Assembly (NCBI GenBank): GCA_035526665.1
Contig: DATLBY010000164.1
Span: forward strand, 1 to 8,969
DNA length: 8,969 bases
Reading direction: 5' to 3'
Source of the DNA: DATLBY01 sp035526665
GTDB lineage: Bacteria > Acidobacteriota > Terriglobia > Bryobacterales > Bryobacteraceae
Positions 1 to 6,293 of this stretch are shown here, one piece after another. Within the stretch, counting starts at the first letter, position 1, and each line of letters begins with the position of its first letter. The notes below the pieces were generated by a model. The model was not told where the DNA came from and did not search any database. It saw only the letters and a program-made list of their open reading frames with translations. Both the position numbers and the translations under genes were made by a program.

Positions 1-1513
1 GCCGGCCATGAACCCAATTGGCATTGTTTTGCAGATTGTATTGATGAATGGTTCGACCCTCGCCGATCTGACTGGTCTGAAACGGAGACCCGAGAATGGA
101 GCTGGGAAAGAGGAAGTATTGGGACTGGGCAGGCTGCGTCAACTTAAACGGTGCGGTTAAGTAATTAAACCCGGCACGCAGTTCGTTAGTCAGCGCGGGC
201 GTCGGAGTCCACCGCCATGCACCGGACACCAAAGTTCCCCGGATGTCGTTGTAATAGGGTGGTTCGACGGTGTACTGTGAGCCCGATACCGGCCGATCAG
301 CTACGTCCTTATTCCAAGCGTACGTTCCTGAGAACACGTGTTTTGGGGACAAATTAAAGTCACCTTTCCCCAACACGTTATCGCGATTCGTATTACTGCG
401 GCCGTTGAAAGTGTAGCCGGTCGTATTGAGGCCATCCCCGCGGCTGCTGTTATTTCCTACCTCGGGCACCAATGCGAGGATACTCTTGATGGCCGGACTG
501 ATTGTCAGGCCGGCGGCTTTCAAAACATCAAACTGCTGAATCGTATTTCCCACTCGGTATTGCAGAATGCCTTGCCGGGCGGTCGGCGTCAGGATCGTGT
601 TGCTGATCGGGGATTGGCGTCTAAACCGGTAGGCCTCGTAGTTGCCGAAGAAAAAAAGTTTGTCCTTTATAATTGCGCCGCCGAACGTAGCGCCAATTTG
701 ATTTAGATTGAGCGCCGGCCGCACCACGCCATTTTTGTTGTTGAACCAGTCGTTGGCGCTGAAATACTTATTGCGGTTAAACCAGTATGCCGATCCATGA
801 TACTCGTTGGTCCCGGAGGGGCTTACCAAGGTGATGGTACTGGCCGCTCCCCCTATCGTGGGACTGGAGTTAGTAGTCGAGACCGTGAACTCCGCAATCT
901 GCGCGATGGTAAACCTGTTGGGCAAGAGATCCAGATCGTTCGTCCGGACTGAGTCCTGAACGTTGATTCCGTCCATCATGACGTTAGAGTAACTGGGACG
1001 CATACCGTTAATGACTGTATTTTGGCGGTTATTTTGGGTAACGCCGGCCTGCGTGACGAAAAGATTGGTGATCTGCCGGCCGATCACCGGCAGGTTAGTG
1101 ATCTGTGCCTGGCTTACGGTTGTAGCAACTTCCGCGGATGCCAGGTCTACTCCCTGCGTTACGCCCGTGATTTCCACGGTCTGCGACGACGTCATCACAC
1201 TGAGCGAGATGGGCGGGAGCGATGCTTGGCGAGCGGGGTCAATCTTCACTTCCGGCAGCGAATATTTTGCAAACCCGGAGCTCTCTACCTCCAGCATGTA
1301 GAGATCCGGGCGCACTGCGATGAAATCAAAGATGCCGGCGGAGTTGGTCGATGTTGTCAGCACCGCGGCCTTCCCGCCCGGCAGGTAAAGGGCTACCTTT
1401 GCATTTGGAACAGACGCGCCGGTGCTATCAACCACTGAACCGGTTAGCCGCCCGGCAACTTGCGCGAGCAAGCTCGCCGAAACGAAACACAGCAGAACCA
1501 ACAGCAGCCTCAT
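1..1513 (-). CDS. Oar-like TonB-dependent receptor, N-terminal part (3' end outside window)
   Basis: This is a probable outer-membrane transporter or adhesin-like barrel of the Oar/carboxypeptidase-regulatory TonB-receptor group; the substrate is unknown. I translated it by hand from the ATG at 1513 and the frame stays open to the window edge, giving 504 residues. A signal peptide (hydrophobic MRLLLVLLCFVSASLLAQ) is followed by a carboxypeptidase-regulatory-like fold at about residues 21-105 (GSVVDSTGASVPNAKV; AGIFDFIAVRPDLYMLEVESSGF). Next comes a plug domain at about 125-230 with LPVIGRQ, NGMRPSYSNVMMDGINVQD and SPSGTNEYHGSAYWFNR. The first barrel strands follow (NQIGATFGGAIIKDKLFFFG). Family members usually reach about 1000 residues or more, so roughly half is missing. 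The gene is divergent from gnd. The start is uncertain: an in-frame GTG at 1573 has a better ribosome binding site. The family call is firm; the exact role is not. Confidence 0.88.
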   Translation of the reverse strand, partial: MRLLLVLLCFVSASLLAQVAGRLTGSVVDSTGASVPNAKVALYLPGGKAAVLTTSTNSAGIFDFIAVRPDLYMLEVESSGFAKYSLPEVKIDPARQASLPPISLSVMTSSQTVEITGVTQGVDLASAEVATTVSQAQITNLPVIGRQITNLFVTQAGVTQNNRQNTVINGMRPSYSNVMMDGINVQDSVRTNDLDLLPNRFTIAQIAEFTVSTTNSSPTIGGAASTITLVSPSGTNEYHGSAYWFNRNKYFSANDWFNNKNGVVRPALNLNQIGATFGGAIIKDKLFFFGNYEAYRFRRQSPISNTILTPTARQGILQYRVGNTIQQFDVLKAAGLTISPAIKSILALVPEVGNNSSRGDGLNTTGYTFNGRSNTNRDNVLGKGDFNLSPKHVFSGTYAWNKDVADRPVSGSQYTVEPPYYNDIRGTLVSGAWRWTPTPALTNELRAGFNYLTAPFKLTQPAQSQYFLFPSSILGSPFQTSQIGEGRTIHQYNLQNNANWVHGR

Positions 1514-1572
1514 CCGTGTGACCAATTTCTTCCGCAGGAATACGCACCCGCCAACCACAACTGAACTGTCCA

Positions 1573-1583
1573 CTACCGCCTCC
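1573..1583 (-). promoter_or_regulatory. Strong Shine-Dalgarno and alternative GTG start for the left receptor
   Basis: On the minus strand GGAGG (1583-1579) is followed by CGGTA and then GTG (1573-1571), which is in frame with the receptor (60 bases upstream of the ATG at 1513). The ATG itself has only a GGAAG about 15 bases upstream. Starting at the GTG would add 20 residues ending in a basic stretch (RKKLVTR) before the hydrophobic core. That gives a long but acceptable signal-peptide n-region. I left the CDS at the ATG as the conservative choice. Confidence 0.45.
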
Positions 1584-1664
1584 AGAGTTAATTTGGGTGA
1601 ACTCAACGTACTGCTCCTCCGCTTGCAGGGCAGCAGTCATCCCCAACCAGTATCAAATGTGGTC

Positions 1665-1693
1665 AGTCTACCGTACTTAGCATTTCACTACAA
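1665..1693 (-). promoter_or_regulatory. Possible sigma70-like promoter for the left receptor
   Basis: Reading on the minus strand, TTGTAG (1693-1688) and TAGACT (1670-1665) are separated by exactly 17 bases. The -35 matches the consensus at three of six positions and the -10 at four of six. Transcription would begin near 1658, leaving an untranslated leader of about 85 bases before the GTG at 1573 or about 145 before the ATG at 1513. The match is moderate and could be chance. Confidence 0.25.
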
Positions 1694-1784
1694 CAGGATA
1701 GAAGAGCGGACTGTCTGAAGGATTCGGATGTCGATCGCGCTGGGCCGGGTGAGATACTTTGATCGGCGGCGTAAGCATTAGCTT

Positions 1785-1800
1785 GGGAGAAAAACCAATG
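1785..1800 (+). promoter_or_regulatory. Ribosome binding site that sets the gnd start
   Basis: GGGAGA (1785-1790) lies seven bases before the ATG at 1798. The open frame extends upstream to a TTG at 1759, but those 13 extra residues precede the Rossmann-fold beta strand and do not match the family. The ATG gives the expected MQLGMIGLGRMG N-terminus, so it is chosen as the start. Confidence 0.75.
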
Positions 1801-2811
1801 CAGCTTGGAATGATTGGACTGGGTCGTATGGGCGCAAATATGGTGCGCCGGCTTATGCGCGCTGGACACGAATGTGTCGTCTACGATGTTTCCGCCGACG
1901 CGGTTAAGGCAATGGCTGGCGAAGGCGCGTTATCTTCCTCGTCGCTCGAAGACTTCACGCGGCGGCTTGCGAAGCCTCGTGTCATCTGGCTGATGGTTCC
2001 GGCAGGCTTCGTCGATCAGGAACTCGCCAATCTTCGCCCGCTACTGGAACCCGGAGATATTCTGATCGACGGCGGCAACTCGTACTACCGTGATGATATC
2101 CGCCGCGGAGCGGAATTGCGAAACAGCGGTCTCCAATATGTCGACGTCGGCACCAGTGGCGGAGTGCACGGCCTGGAGCGCGGCTATTGCCTCATGATCG
2201 GCGGGGAAAAGGACACGGTGGCTCATCTCGATCCGATCTTTTGCACGCTGGCTCCCGGAGTGGCATCGGCCGCGCGTACACCGGGGCGTGAAAACCACGC
2301 AGGCACGGCGGAGGAAGGGTATCTGCATTGCGGTGGTCACGGGGCCGGCCATTTCACCAAGATGGTGCACAATGGCATTGAGTATGGCTTGATGGCTGCC
2401 TATGCCGAGGGGTTCAATATCCTCCACAATGCGAACGCAGGCGCAACCAAGCGCGCCATCGACGCGGAAACAGCGCCGCTGCGCAATCCCGAGTTCTACC
2501 AGTACGACCTTCCGATCCAGGATATTGCGGAAGTCTGGCGGCGGGGTAGTGTCATCGCGTCCTGGCTGCTCGACCTGACCGCCGCTGCGCTTGTGGAAGA
2601 CCCGGGTCTCAACAACTACGCGGGCCGTGTCTCCGATTCGGGCGAGGGCCGCTGGACCATTGAGGCGGCCATCGAGGAGAGCGTTCCGGCGCCCGTCTTA
2701 AGCGCAGCCCTCTATGAACGCTTCAGCTCACGGGGCCAGGACGAATTTGCGGCTAAAATTCTCTCCGCAATGCGCCACGGTTTTGGCGGACACAGCGAAA
2801 AGAAAGAATAG
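1798..2811 (+). CDS. gnd: 6-phosphogluconate dehydrogenase, decarboxylating (short YqeC/GndA-like type)
   Basis: It catalyses oxidative decarboxylation of 6-phosphogluconate to ribulose 5-phosphate in the cytoplasmic oxidative pentose-phosphate pathway. The 337 residues fit the short bacterial class (about 300-340) rather than the 470-residue E. coli Gnd. The N-terminal Rossmann domain carries GLGRMGANMVRRL (residues 7-19). The substrate loop DVGTSGGVHGLERGY spans 116-130. The catalytic block GAGHFTKMVHNGIEYG includes the expected Lys188 and Asn192. The helical C-terminal part has YDLPIQDIAEVWRRGSVIASW and AGRVSDSGEGRW. Asp30 at the end of the second beta strand (VVYD) suggests NAD rather than NADP preference, because NADP enzymes usually carry a basic or small polar cluster there; this is inference. 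It is the first gene of an operon with zwf, which begins six bases after its stop. Confidence 0.95.
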   Translation: MQLGMIGLGRMGANMVRRLMRAGHECVVYDVSADAVKAMAGEGALSSSSLEDFTRRLAKPRVIWLMVPAGFVDQELANLRPLLEPGDILIDGGNSYYRDDIRRGAELRNSGLQYVDVGTSGGVHGLERGYCLMIGGEKDTVAHLDPIFCTLAPGVASAARTPGRENHAGTAEEGYLHCGGHGAGHFTKMVHNGIEYGLMAAYAEGFNILHNANAGATKRAIDAETAPLRNPEFYQYDLPIQDIAEVWRRGSVIASWLLDLTAAALVEDPGLNNYAGRVSDSGEGRWTIEAAIEESVPAPVLSAALYERFSSRGQDEFAAKILSAMRHGFGGHSEKKE

Positions 2812-2817
2812 GATCAC

Positions 2818-4209
2818 ATGGAAAATACCCATTCGGATGCACTCGTTTTCTTCGGGGCAAGCGGCGACTTGGCATTTAAGCAGATTTTTCCTGCCTTGCA
2901 GGCGATGGCGCGGCGCGGTGACCTGAACATTCCGGTTATCGGCGTCGCAAAGTCCGGGTGGAACCTGGAACGGCTGATTGCCCGGGCTCGTGAAAGCGTG
3001 GAAGCGCGCGGTGGTTTTGATGCGGAGGCATTCGGCAAGATGGTCGCTCATCTGCAGTACATTGACGGCGACTACAAAGAGGAAGCCACCTATGCCGCCA
3101 TCCGTGCGGCGCTCGGGAGCGCGACTCACCCTCTGCATTACCTCGCTATTCCGCCAAGTCTTTTCGGCACGGTGGCCGAAGGTTTAGCCAAAAGTGGGTC
3201 GGCAAGCGATGCCCGGATAGTCGTCGAGAAGCCCTTCGGCCGCGACTTGGCTTCCGCGCACGGTCTGAACGAGATGCTCCACAAGTTTTTTCCCGAATCT
3301 GCGATTTTTCGCATCGATCATTACCTGGGAAAAGAAGCAGTCCAAAATCTTCTTTATTTCCGCTTTGCAAACTCCTTCATGGAGCCAATCTGGAACCGCA
3401 CGTATATCGACAATATGCAGATCACGATGGCGGAGAATTTCGGCGTGGAAGGGCGGGGCCGTTTGTACGAAGAGATGGGCGCTCTGCGTGATGTGGTGCA
3501 GAACCATATGCTGCAGGTAATTGCGCTGCTCACCATGGACGCCCCGGTGAACAACAGTCCCGAAGTGTTGCGCGACGAGAAGATCCGCATCTTCCGCGCC
3601 ATGCGGCCGCTTACATCCAATGATCTAGTTCGCGGCCAGTTCCGCGGTTATACCGAAGAAGAGGGAGTGGCCTCGGACTCGGAAGTAGAGACTTTTGCAG
3701 CACTGCGGCTGCACATCGATTCCTGGCGATGGTCAGGCGTTCCGTTTTTTGTCCGGACCGGCAAAGAGCTTCCCGTCACGGCCACGGAGGTGCTGGTGCA
3801 GCTAAAGCGGCCGCCACAGGCAATTTTCGACAAGGTGCAGCAGGTGGGCGCGAATAACTTCCGCTTTCAACTGAGTCCAGATGTATTTATCTCTGTCGGA
3901 GCGCGGGCCAAAATGGCCGGGGACTCCATGGTGGGTGAAGGCGTGGAGCTGATCGCGCGACATCAGTCCCGCAAGGAGAAATCTCCCTATGAGCGGCTCC
4001 TGGGCGATGCCATTAAAGGCGATGCGTCCCTGTTTGCCCGGCAGGATAGCGTGGAGGCAGCGTGGCGTATTGTGGACCCTGTCCTACGGGATCAATTACC
4101 CCCTTATCTCTACCCACCCGATACCTGGGGACCGGCGGAAGCAGACGGTATCATTTCCTGCGAAGGCGGCTGGCACAATCCGGTCCGGCTGCCACCGTCG
4201 CAAACCTGA
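2818..4209 (+). CDS. zwf: Glucose-6-phosphate 1-dehydrogenase
   Basis: It oxidises glucose 6-phosphate to 6-phosphogluconolactone, the entry step of the oxidative pentose-phosphate pathway, in the cytoplasm. The 463 residues are slightly shorter than the usual 480-510. The N-terminal nucleotide-binding motif is GASGDLAFKQIFPAL (residues 13-27). EKPFGRDL lies at 137-144. The family signature RIDHYLGKEAVQN spans 165-177, with substrate-binding His168 and Lys172. The catalytic histidine should be His230 in VVQNHMLQ. RTGKELP (313-319) and the C-terminal PPDTWGPAEAD are also typical. A short AGGA (2810-2813) overlapping the gnd stop serves as ribosome binding site, so the two genes are probably co-transcribed. 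Odd point: the conserved basic cluster after GDLA (KRK/KKK in well-studied enzymes) reads F-K-Q here. No pgl gene follows; the next gene is convergent. Confidence 0.96.
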   Translation: MENTHSDALVFFGASGDLAFKQIFPALQAMARRGDLNIPVIGVAKSGWNLERLIARARESVEARGGFDAEAFGKMVAHLQYIDGDYKEEATYAAIRAALGSATHPLHYLAIPPSLFGTVAEGLAKSGSASDARIVVEKPFGRDLASAHGLNEMLHKFFPESAIFRIDHYLGKEAVQNLLYFRFANSFMEPIWNRTYIDNMQITMAENFGVEGRGRLYEEMGALRDVVQNHMLQVIALLTMDAPVNNSPEVLRDEKIRIFRAMRPLTSNDLVRGQFRGYTEEEGVASDSEVETFAALRLHIDSWRWSGVPFFVRTGKELPVTATEVLVQLKRPPQAIFDKVQQVGANNFRFQLSPDVFISVGARAKMAGDSMVGEGVELIARHQSRKEKSPYERLLGDAIKGDASLFARQDSVEAAWRIVDPVLRDQLPPYLYPPDTWGPAEADGIISCEGGWHNPVRLPPSQT

Positions 4210-4212
4210 TTA

Positions 4213-4255
4213 GCGCCGCGCGGTATCAGCGAGCTGCCACAGCTCGCAGCGGCGC
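4213..4255. terminator. Nested inverted repeat at the zwf/ogt convergent junction
   Basis: A perfect 8-bp stem, GCGAGCTG (4229-4236) and CAGCTCGC (4240-4247) with loop CCA, sits inside a perfect 7-bp outer stem, GCGCCGC (4213-4219) and GCGGCGC (4249-4255). It starts four bases after the zwf stop codon. It covers the last codons and stop of ogt, so it is placed to end both converging transcripts. Neither side has a run of T, so it is not a classical intrinsic terminator. It may act through a factor, or protect 3' ends. The structure is seen; the function is inferred. Confidence 0.45.
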
Positions 4256-4705
4256 CCCTTCATGCCGCAACAACCAGAGCTTCTTATCCAGTCCGCCCCC
4301 GTAGCCGGTGAGCGAGCCATCCGCTCCAATCACTCGATGACAGGGGGCAATGATGGAGATCGGATTTCGTCCATTCGCGGCGCCGACTGCACGTGAAGCG
4401 CTGCGTCGGCCAACCCGGCCGGCCAGCTCACCATAGCTGATCACGGTGCCGTAGGGAATGTCGCAAAGAGCCTTCCAGACATCCAATTGAAATGCTGTTC
4501 CGTCGAAGACCAGCGGCAGATCGAATCGTTGCAGACTCCGCGCGAAGTAGGCGGTTATCTGAGGCACGGCTTCGCGGAAAGGCCCCGGGTCCTGGTGCCA
4601 CCCATCCGTGACACGATCCTGCATGTACAGGCCTGTAAACCCTCTTGCGTCGGCCGTCAAAATCAGGCCTCCAATCGGACTATCCATTCGCGTGTAGTAG
4701 ATCAT
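4226..4705 (-). CDS. ogt: Methylated-DNA--[protein]-cysteine S-methyltransferase
   Basis: This suicide repair protein transfers the alkyl group from O6-alkylguanine (and O4-alkylthymine) in DNA to its own cysteine. The 159 residues match the Ogt/MGMT family. A small N-terminal ribonuclease-like domain (MIYYTRMDSPIGGLILT) covers about residues 1-65. The C-terminal DNA-binding domain carries FQLDVWKAL, PYGTVISYGELA, the arginine-finger segment SASRAVGAANGRNP (Arg105), and the active site PCHRV with acceptor Cys122. GSLTGYGGGLDKK completes the signature. The ATG at 4705 touches the stop codon of the upstream ada-alkA gene with no gap. A GAGG inside the end of that gene, about nine bases before the ATG, is the likely ribosome binding site. 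Translation is probably coupled. The last codons form one arm of the junction hairpin. Confidence 0.96.
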   Translation of the reverse strand: MIYYTRMDSPIGGLILTADARGFTGLYMQDRVTDGWHQDPGPFREAVPQITAYFARSLQRFDLPLVFDGTAFQLDVWKALCDIPYGTVISYGELAGRVGRRSASRAVGAANGRNPISIIAPCHRVIGADGSLTGYGGGLDKKLWLLRHEGAPLRAVAAR

Positions 4706-6157
4706 TTACACATTCCTCAGCATCTTCCAAAGGTGCATCGCCGCATAGCTTCTCCAAGGACGCCATGCCTCTGATTTTTCACGCAGAATACGCTCATTCA
4801 CAGGGATTCCCCGGCCGAAAGCTTTTCGCAGCCCCAGATCACCCGCCGGGAAGGCGTCGGGCCAGGCAAGCGCCCGCATCGCAACATACTGCACGGTCCA
4901 ATCGCCGAAGCCCGGTAAGCCCTGCAAGGTCTCCATTTCGCTGAAGGGATCGGCATGGCCGTCCAACTGCAATTTCCCTTCGCTCACGGCCTTTGCCAGC
5001 GTATGCAGCGTCGCCGCCCGCGTGCGTGGCAGGCCTACTGCGGCGATTTCCTCCACTGTCGCAGCGGCAATCGTAGCAGCGGACGGGCTCACGATAGAAA
5101 GATCTGCAAAAGGTGTTTCAATGGACTGGCCGAAGCGCTCCGTCAGCCGGCCGGCAAGGGTACTCGCGCCCTTTACAGTCACCTGTTGACCCAAAATGGC
5201 TCGCATGGCGAGTTCAAATCCATCCCACGCGCCGGGAACCCGCAATCCGGGCGTTTCCTGCAGGGAATGGGCTAGAAGCCGTTCTCTGCCCAAATGGGCG
5301 GCGATGGCCACGGGATCTGCGTCCAAATCAAAAAGCCTCCGCAGCCGGGAAAGGATGGGACGAAGGATGAAAGACAGGCAAGAGGGTACGCGGGCGATCA
5401 AACCATTAGAACCGGGTTGTTGCTGAACCTCCAACCAGCCCTGTCTATCTCCCAGAGAGACGGTCCGGCGATATGTTCCATTCGCAACTACCTCTACTCC
5501 GGAAATCATCCGGGGGGCGAGAAACTGCAGCATCTCTTCCCAGGCCAAGGGCGGCCGGTAGCTCAATCGCAGCGTCAGCACGTCGTGCTCCGGGGATTTC
5601 GATTGTTTGCCGCGCATCAGAGACGGTGTCAGCCCATAGCGGCTCTGAAATAGCGCATGAAAACGGCGCAGGCTTTTAAAGCCCGCACTGTAGGCGACAT
5701 CGGTCATCGAAAGAGAGGTTTCCTGCAAGAGTTGCTTGGCAAACCGCAGGCGCTCCGTCTGCGCGAACGCCACCGGCGGCAAGCCATACTGATCCACGAA
5801 CAGTCGCCGCAGATGACGGTCGGTAATCCCCAATTGGGTGGCGAGCGCAGCCAGCCCTGTTTCGGCCGATTCACCGGAACGGATCTGCGCCAGCACCAAA
5901 GCGGCCGCATCGTCCGCTCTCGTTCGCCGGGAAGCCGGTGCAAGCTCTGGGCGGCAACGCAAACAAGGTCTAAATCCGGAATGCTCAGCCTCCGCGGCCG
6001 AAGCAAAGAACCGGCAGTTGCCGGCCTTCGGTGTGCGCGCTGGACAGACAGGACGGCAGTAGATCCCGGTTGTCTGGACCGCTGTGAAAAATACACCATC
6101 AAAGCGAGCATCGCGCGAGCAAATCGCTCGATGACAGGCTGTGTGATCCAGGGGCAC
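4706..6157 (-). CDS. Ada N-terminal sensor / AraC HTH / AlkA 3-methyladenine glycosylase fusion
   Basis: A three-part alkylation-response protein of 483 residues. Residues 1-80 are the Ada zinc domain with four cysteines (Cys34, Cys38, Cys65, Cys68, in GIYCRPVCPARTP and FRPCLRCRPEL). Cys34 corresponds to the Ada residue that takes a methyl group from DNA phosphotriesters and switches on activation. Residues about 84-183 form an AraC-type double helix-turn-helix (LGITDRHLRRLF; DVAYSAGFKSLRRFHALFQ). Residues about 190-305 are the AlkA N-terminal domain. Residues about 312-482 are the HhH-GPD glycosylase, with AILGQQVTVKGA, hairpin LPGFGDWTVQY and probable catalytic Asp440 in FPAGD. It likely excises 3-methyladenine-type lesions and activates its own operon. 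The same fusion next to ogt is known in mycobacteria (AdaA-AlkA). The start is a GTG at 6157 with only GGGA directly before it. An in-frame start further downstream would cut into the Ada domain. Confidence 0.94.
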   Translation of the reverse strand: MPLDHTACHRAICSRDARFDGVFFTAVQTTGIYCRPVCPARTPKAGNCRFFASAAEAEHSGFRPCLRCRPELAPASRRTRADDAAALVLAQIRSGESAETGLAALATQLGITDRHLRRLFVDQYGLPPVAFAQTERLRFAKQLLQETSLSMTDVAYSAGFKSLRRFHALFQSRYGLTPSLMRGKQSKSPEHDVLTLRLSYRPPLAWEEMLQFLAPRMISGVEVVANGTYRRTVSLGDRQGWLEVQQQPGSNGLIARVPSCLSFILRPILSRLRRLFDLDADPVAIAAHLGRERLLAHSLQETPGLRVPGAWDGFELAMRAILGQQVTVKGASTLAGRLTERFGQSIETPFADLSIVSPSAATIAAATVEEIAAVGLPRTRAATLHTLAKAVSEGKLQLDGHADPFSEMETLQGLPGFGDWTVQYVAMRALAWPDAFPAGDLGLRKAFGRGIPVNERILREKSEAWRPWRSYAAMHLWKMLRNV

Positions 6158-6192
6158 TCCCTATTTATACATCCGGCCGTCATTGCCGTCTG
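6155..6192 (-). promoter_or_regulatory. Candidate promoter of ada-alkA, placed for a leaderless mRNA
   Basis: On the minus strand TATAAA (6169-6164) matches five of six -10 consensus bases. It stands six bases before the GTG start at 6157, which is where transcription would begin. Exactly 17 bases upstream is CAGACG (6192-6187), a poor -35 that keeps only the GAC core. A strong -10 with a weak -35 fits a promoter that needs an activator such as methylated Ada. No usual Shine-Dalgarno spacing is possible. The sequence is seen; promoter activity and leaderless translation are inferred. Confidence 0.45.
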
Positions 6193-6205
6193 GCCGTTTT
6201 CGGAC

Positions 6206-6222
6206 ATGAATCGCAGATTCAT
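6206..6222. promoter_or_regulatory. Perfect 7-bp dyad, candidate operator upstream of ada-alkA
   Basis: ATGAATC (6206-6212), spacer GCA, then GATTCAT (6216-6222) form a perfect inverted repeat. Its centre at 6214 lies 57 bases upstream of the proposed ada-alkA transcription start, a usual distance for an activator site. It also lies 87 bases upstream of the right receptor start. Perfect symmetry suggests a dimeric regulator, whereas Ada-type proteins bind asymmetric sites, so which gene it serves is open. Confidence 0.4.
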
Positions 6223-6246
6223 CGGAAGCGGACAATGGGAGACTGC

Positions 6247-6272
6247 TAGCCACCGCGCAATAGTGGTGGCTA
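6247..6272. promoter_or_regulatory. Perfect 8-bp inverted repeat upstream of the right receptor
   Basis: TAGCCACC (6247-6254) and GGTGGCTA (6265-6272) are exact reverse complements separated by ten bases (GCGCAATAGT). The element ends 28 bases before the receptor ATG. It could be an operator or a hairpin in the mRNA leader just ahead of the ribosome binding site. It is visible in sequence; its role is not established. Confidence 0.4.
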
Positions 6273-6293
6273 TGCCCTGCCGCGCGGTAAACT

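Larger units (their letters stand above)
1514..1797. other. Divergent intergenic region between TonB receptor and gnd
   Basis: This gap of about 284 bases separates the left receptor from gnd. It contains the gnd ribosome binding site next to 1798, a possible GTG start of the receptor at 1573, and a moderate sigma70-like promoter reading towards the receptor. I see no convincing promoter hexamer pair for gnd: a TTGATC at 1759-1764 has no good -10 box downstream. No RNA gene, repeat family or credible small gene is visible. Short open frames here lack family features. Confidence 0.6.

Noticed and set aside
1590..1610. Short inverted repeat GAGTT/AACTC in the leader of the left receptor.
   Set aside because: The arms are only five bases with a ten-base loop, easily expected by chance in a region of this size.
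338..1718. Several overlapping plus-strand open frames of 96-138 residues.
   Set aside because: They are antisense to the left receptor gene, whose minus-strand reading frame is open throughout and shows signal peptide, regulatory domain and plug motifs.
1759..1797. TTG at 1759 as the gnd start.
   Set aside because: The 13 added residues precede a complete Rossmann N-terminus, and the ATG at 1798 has a well-spaced ribosome binding site.
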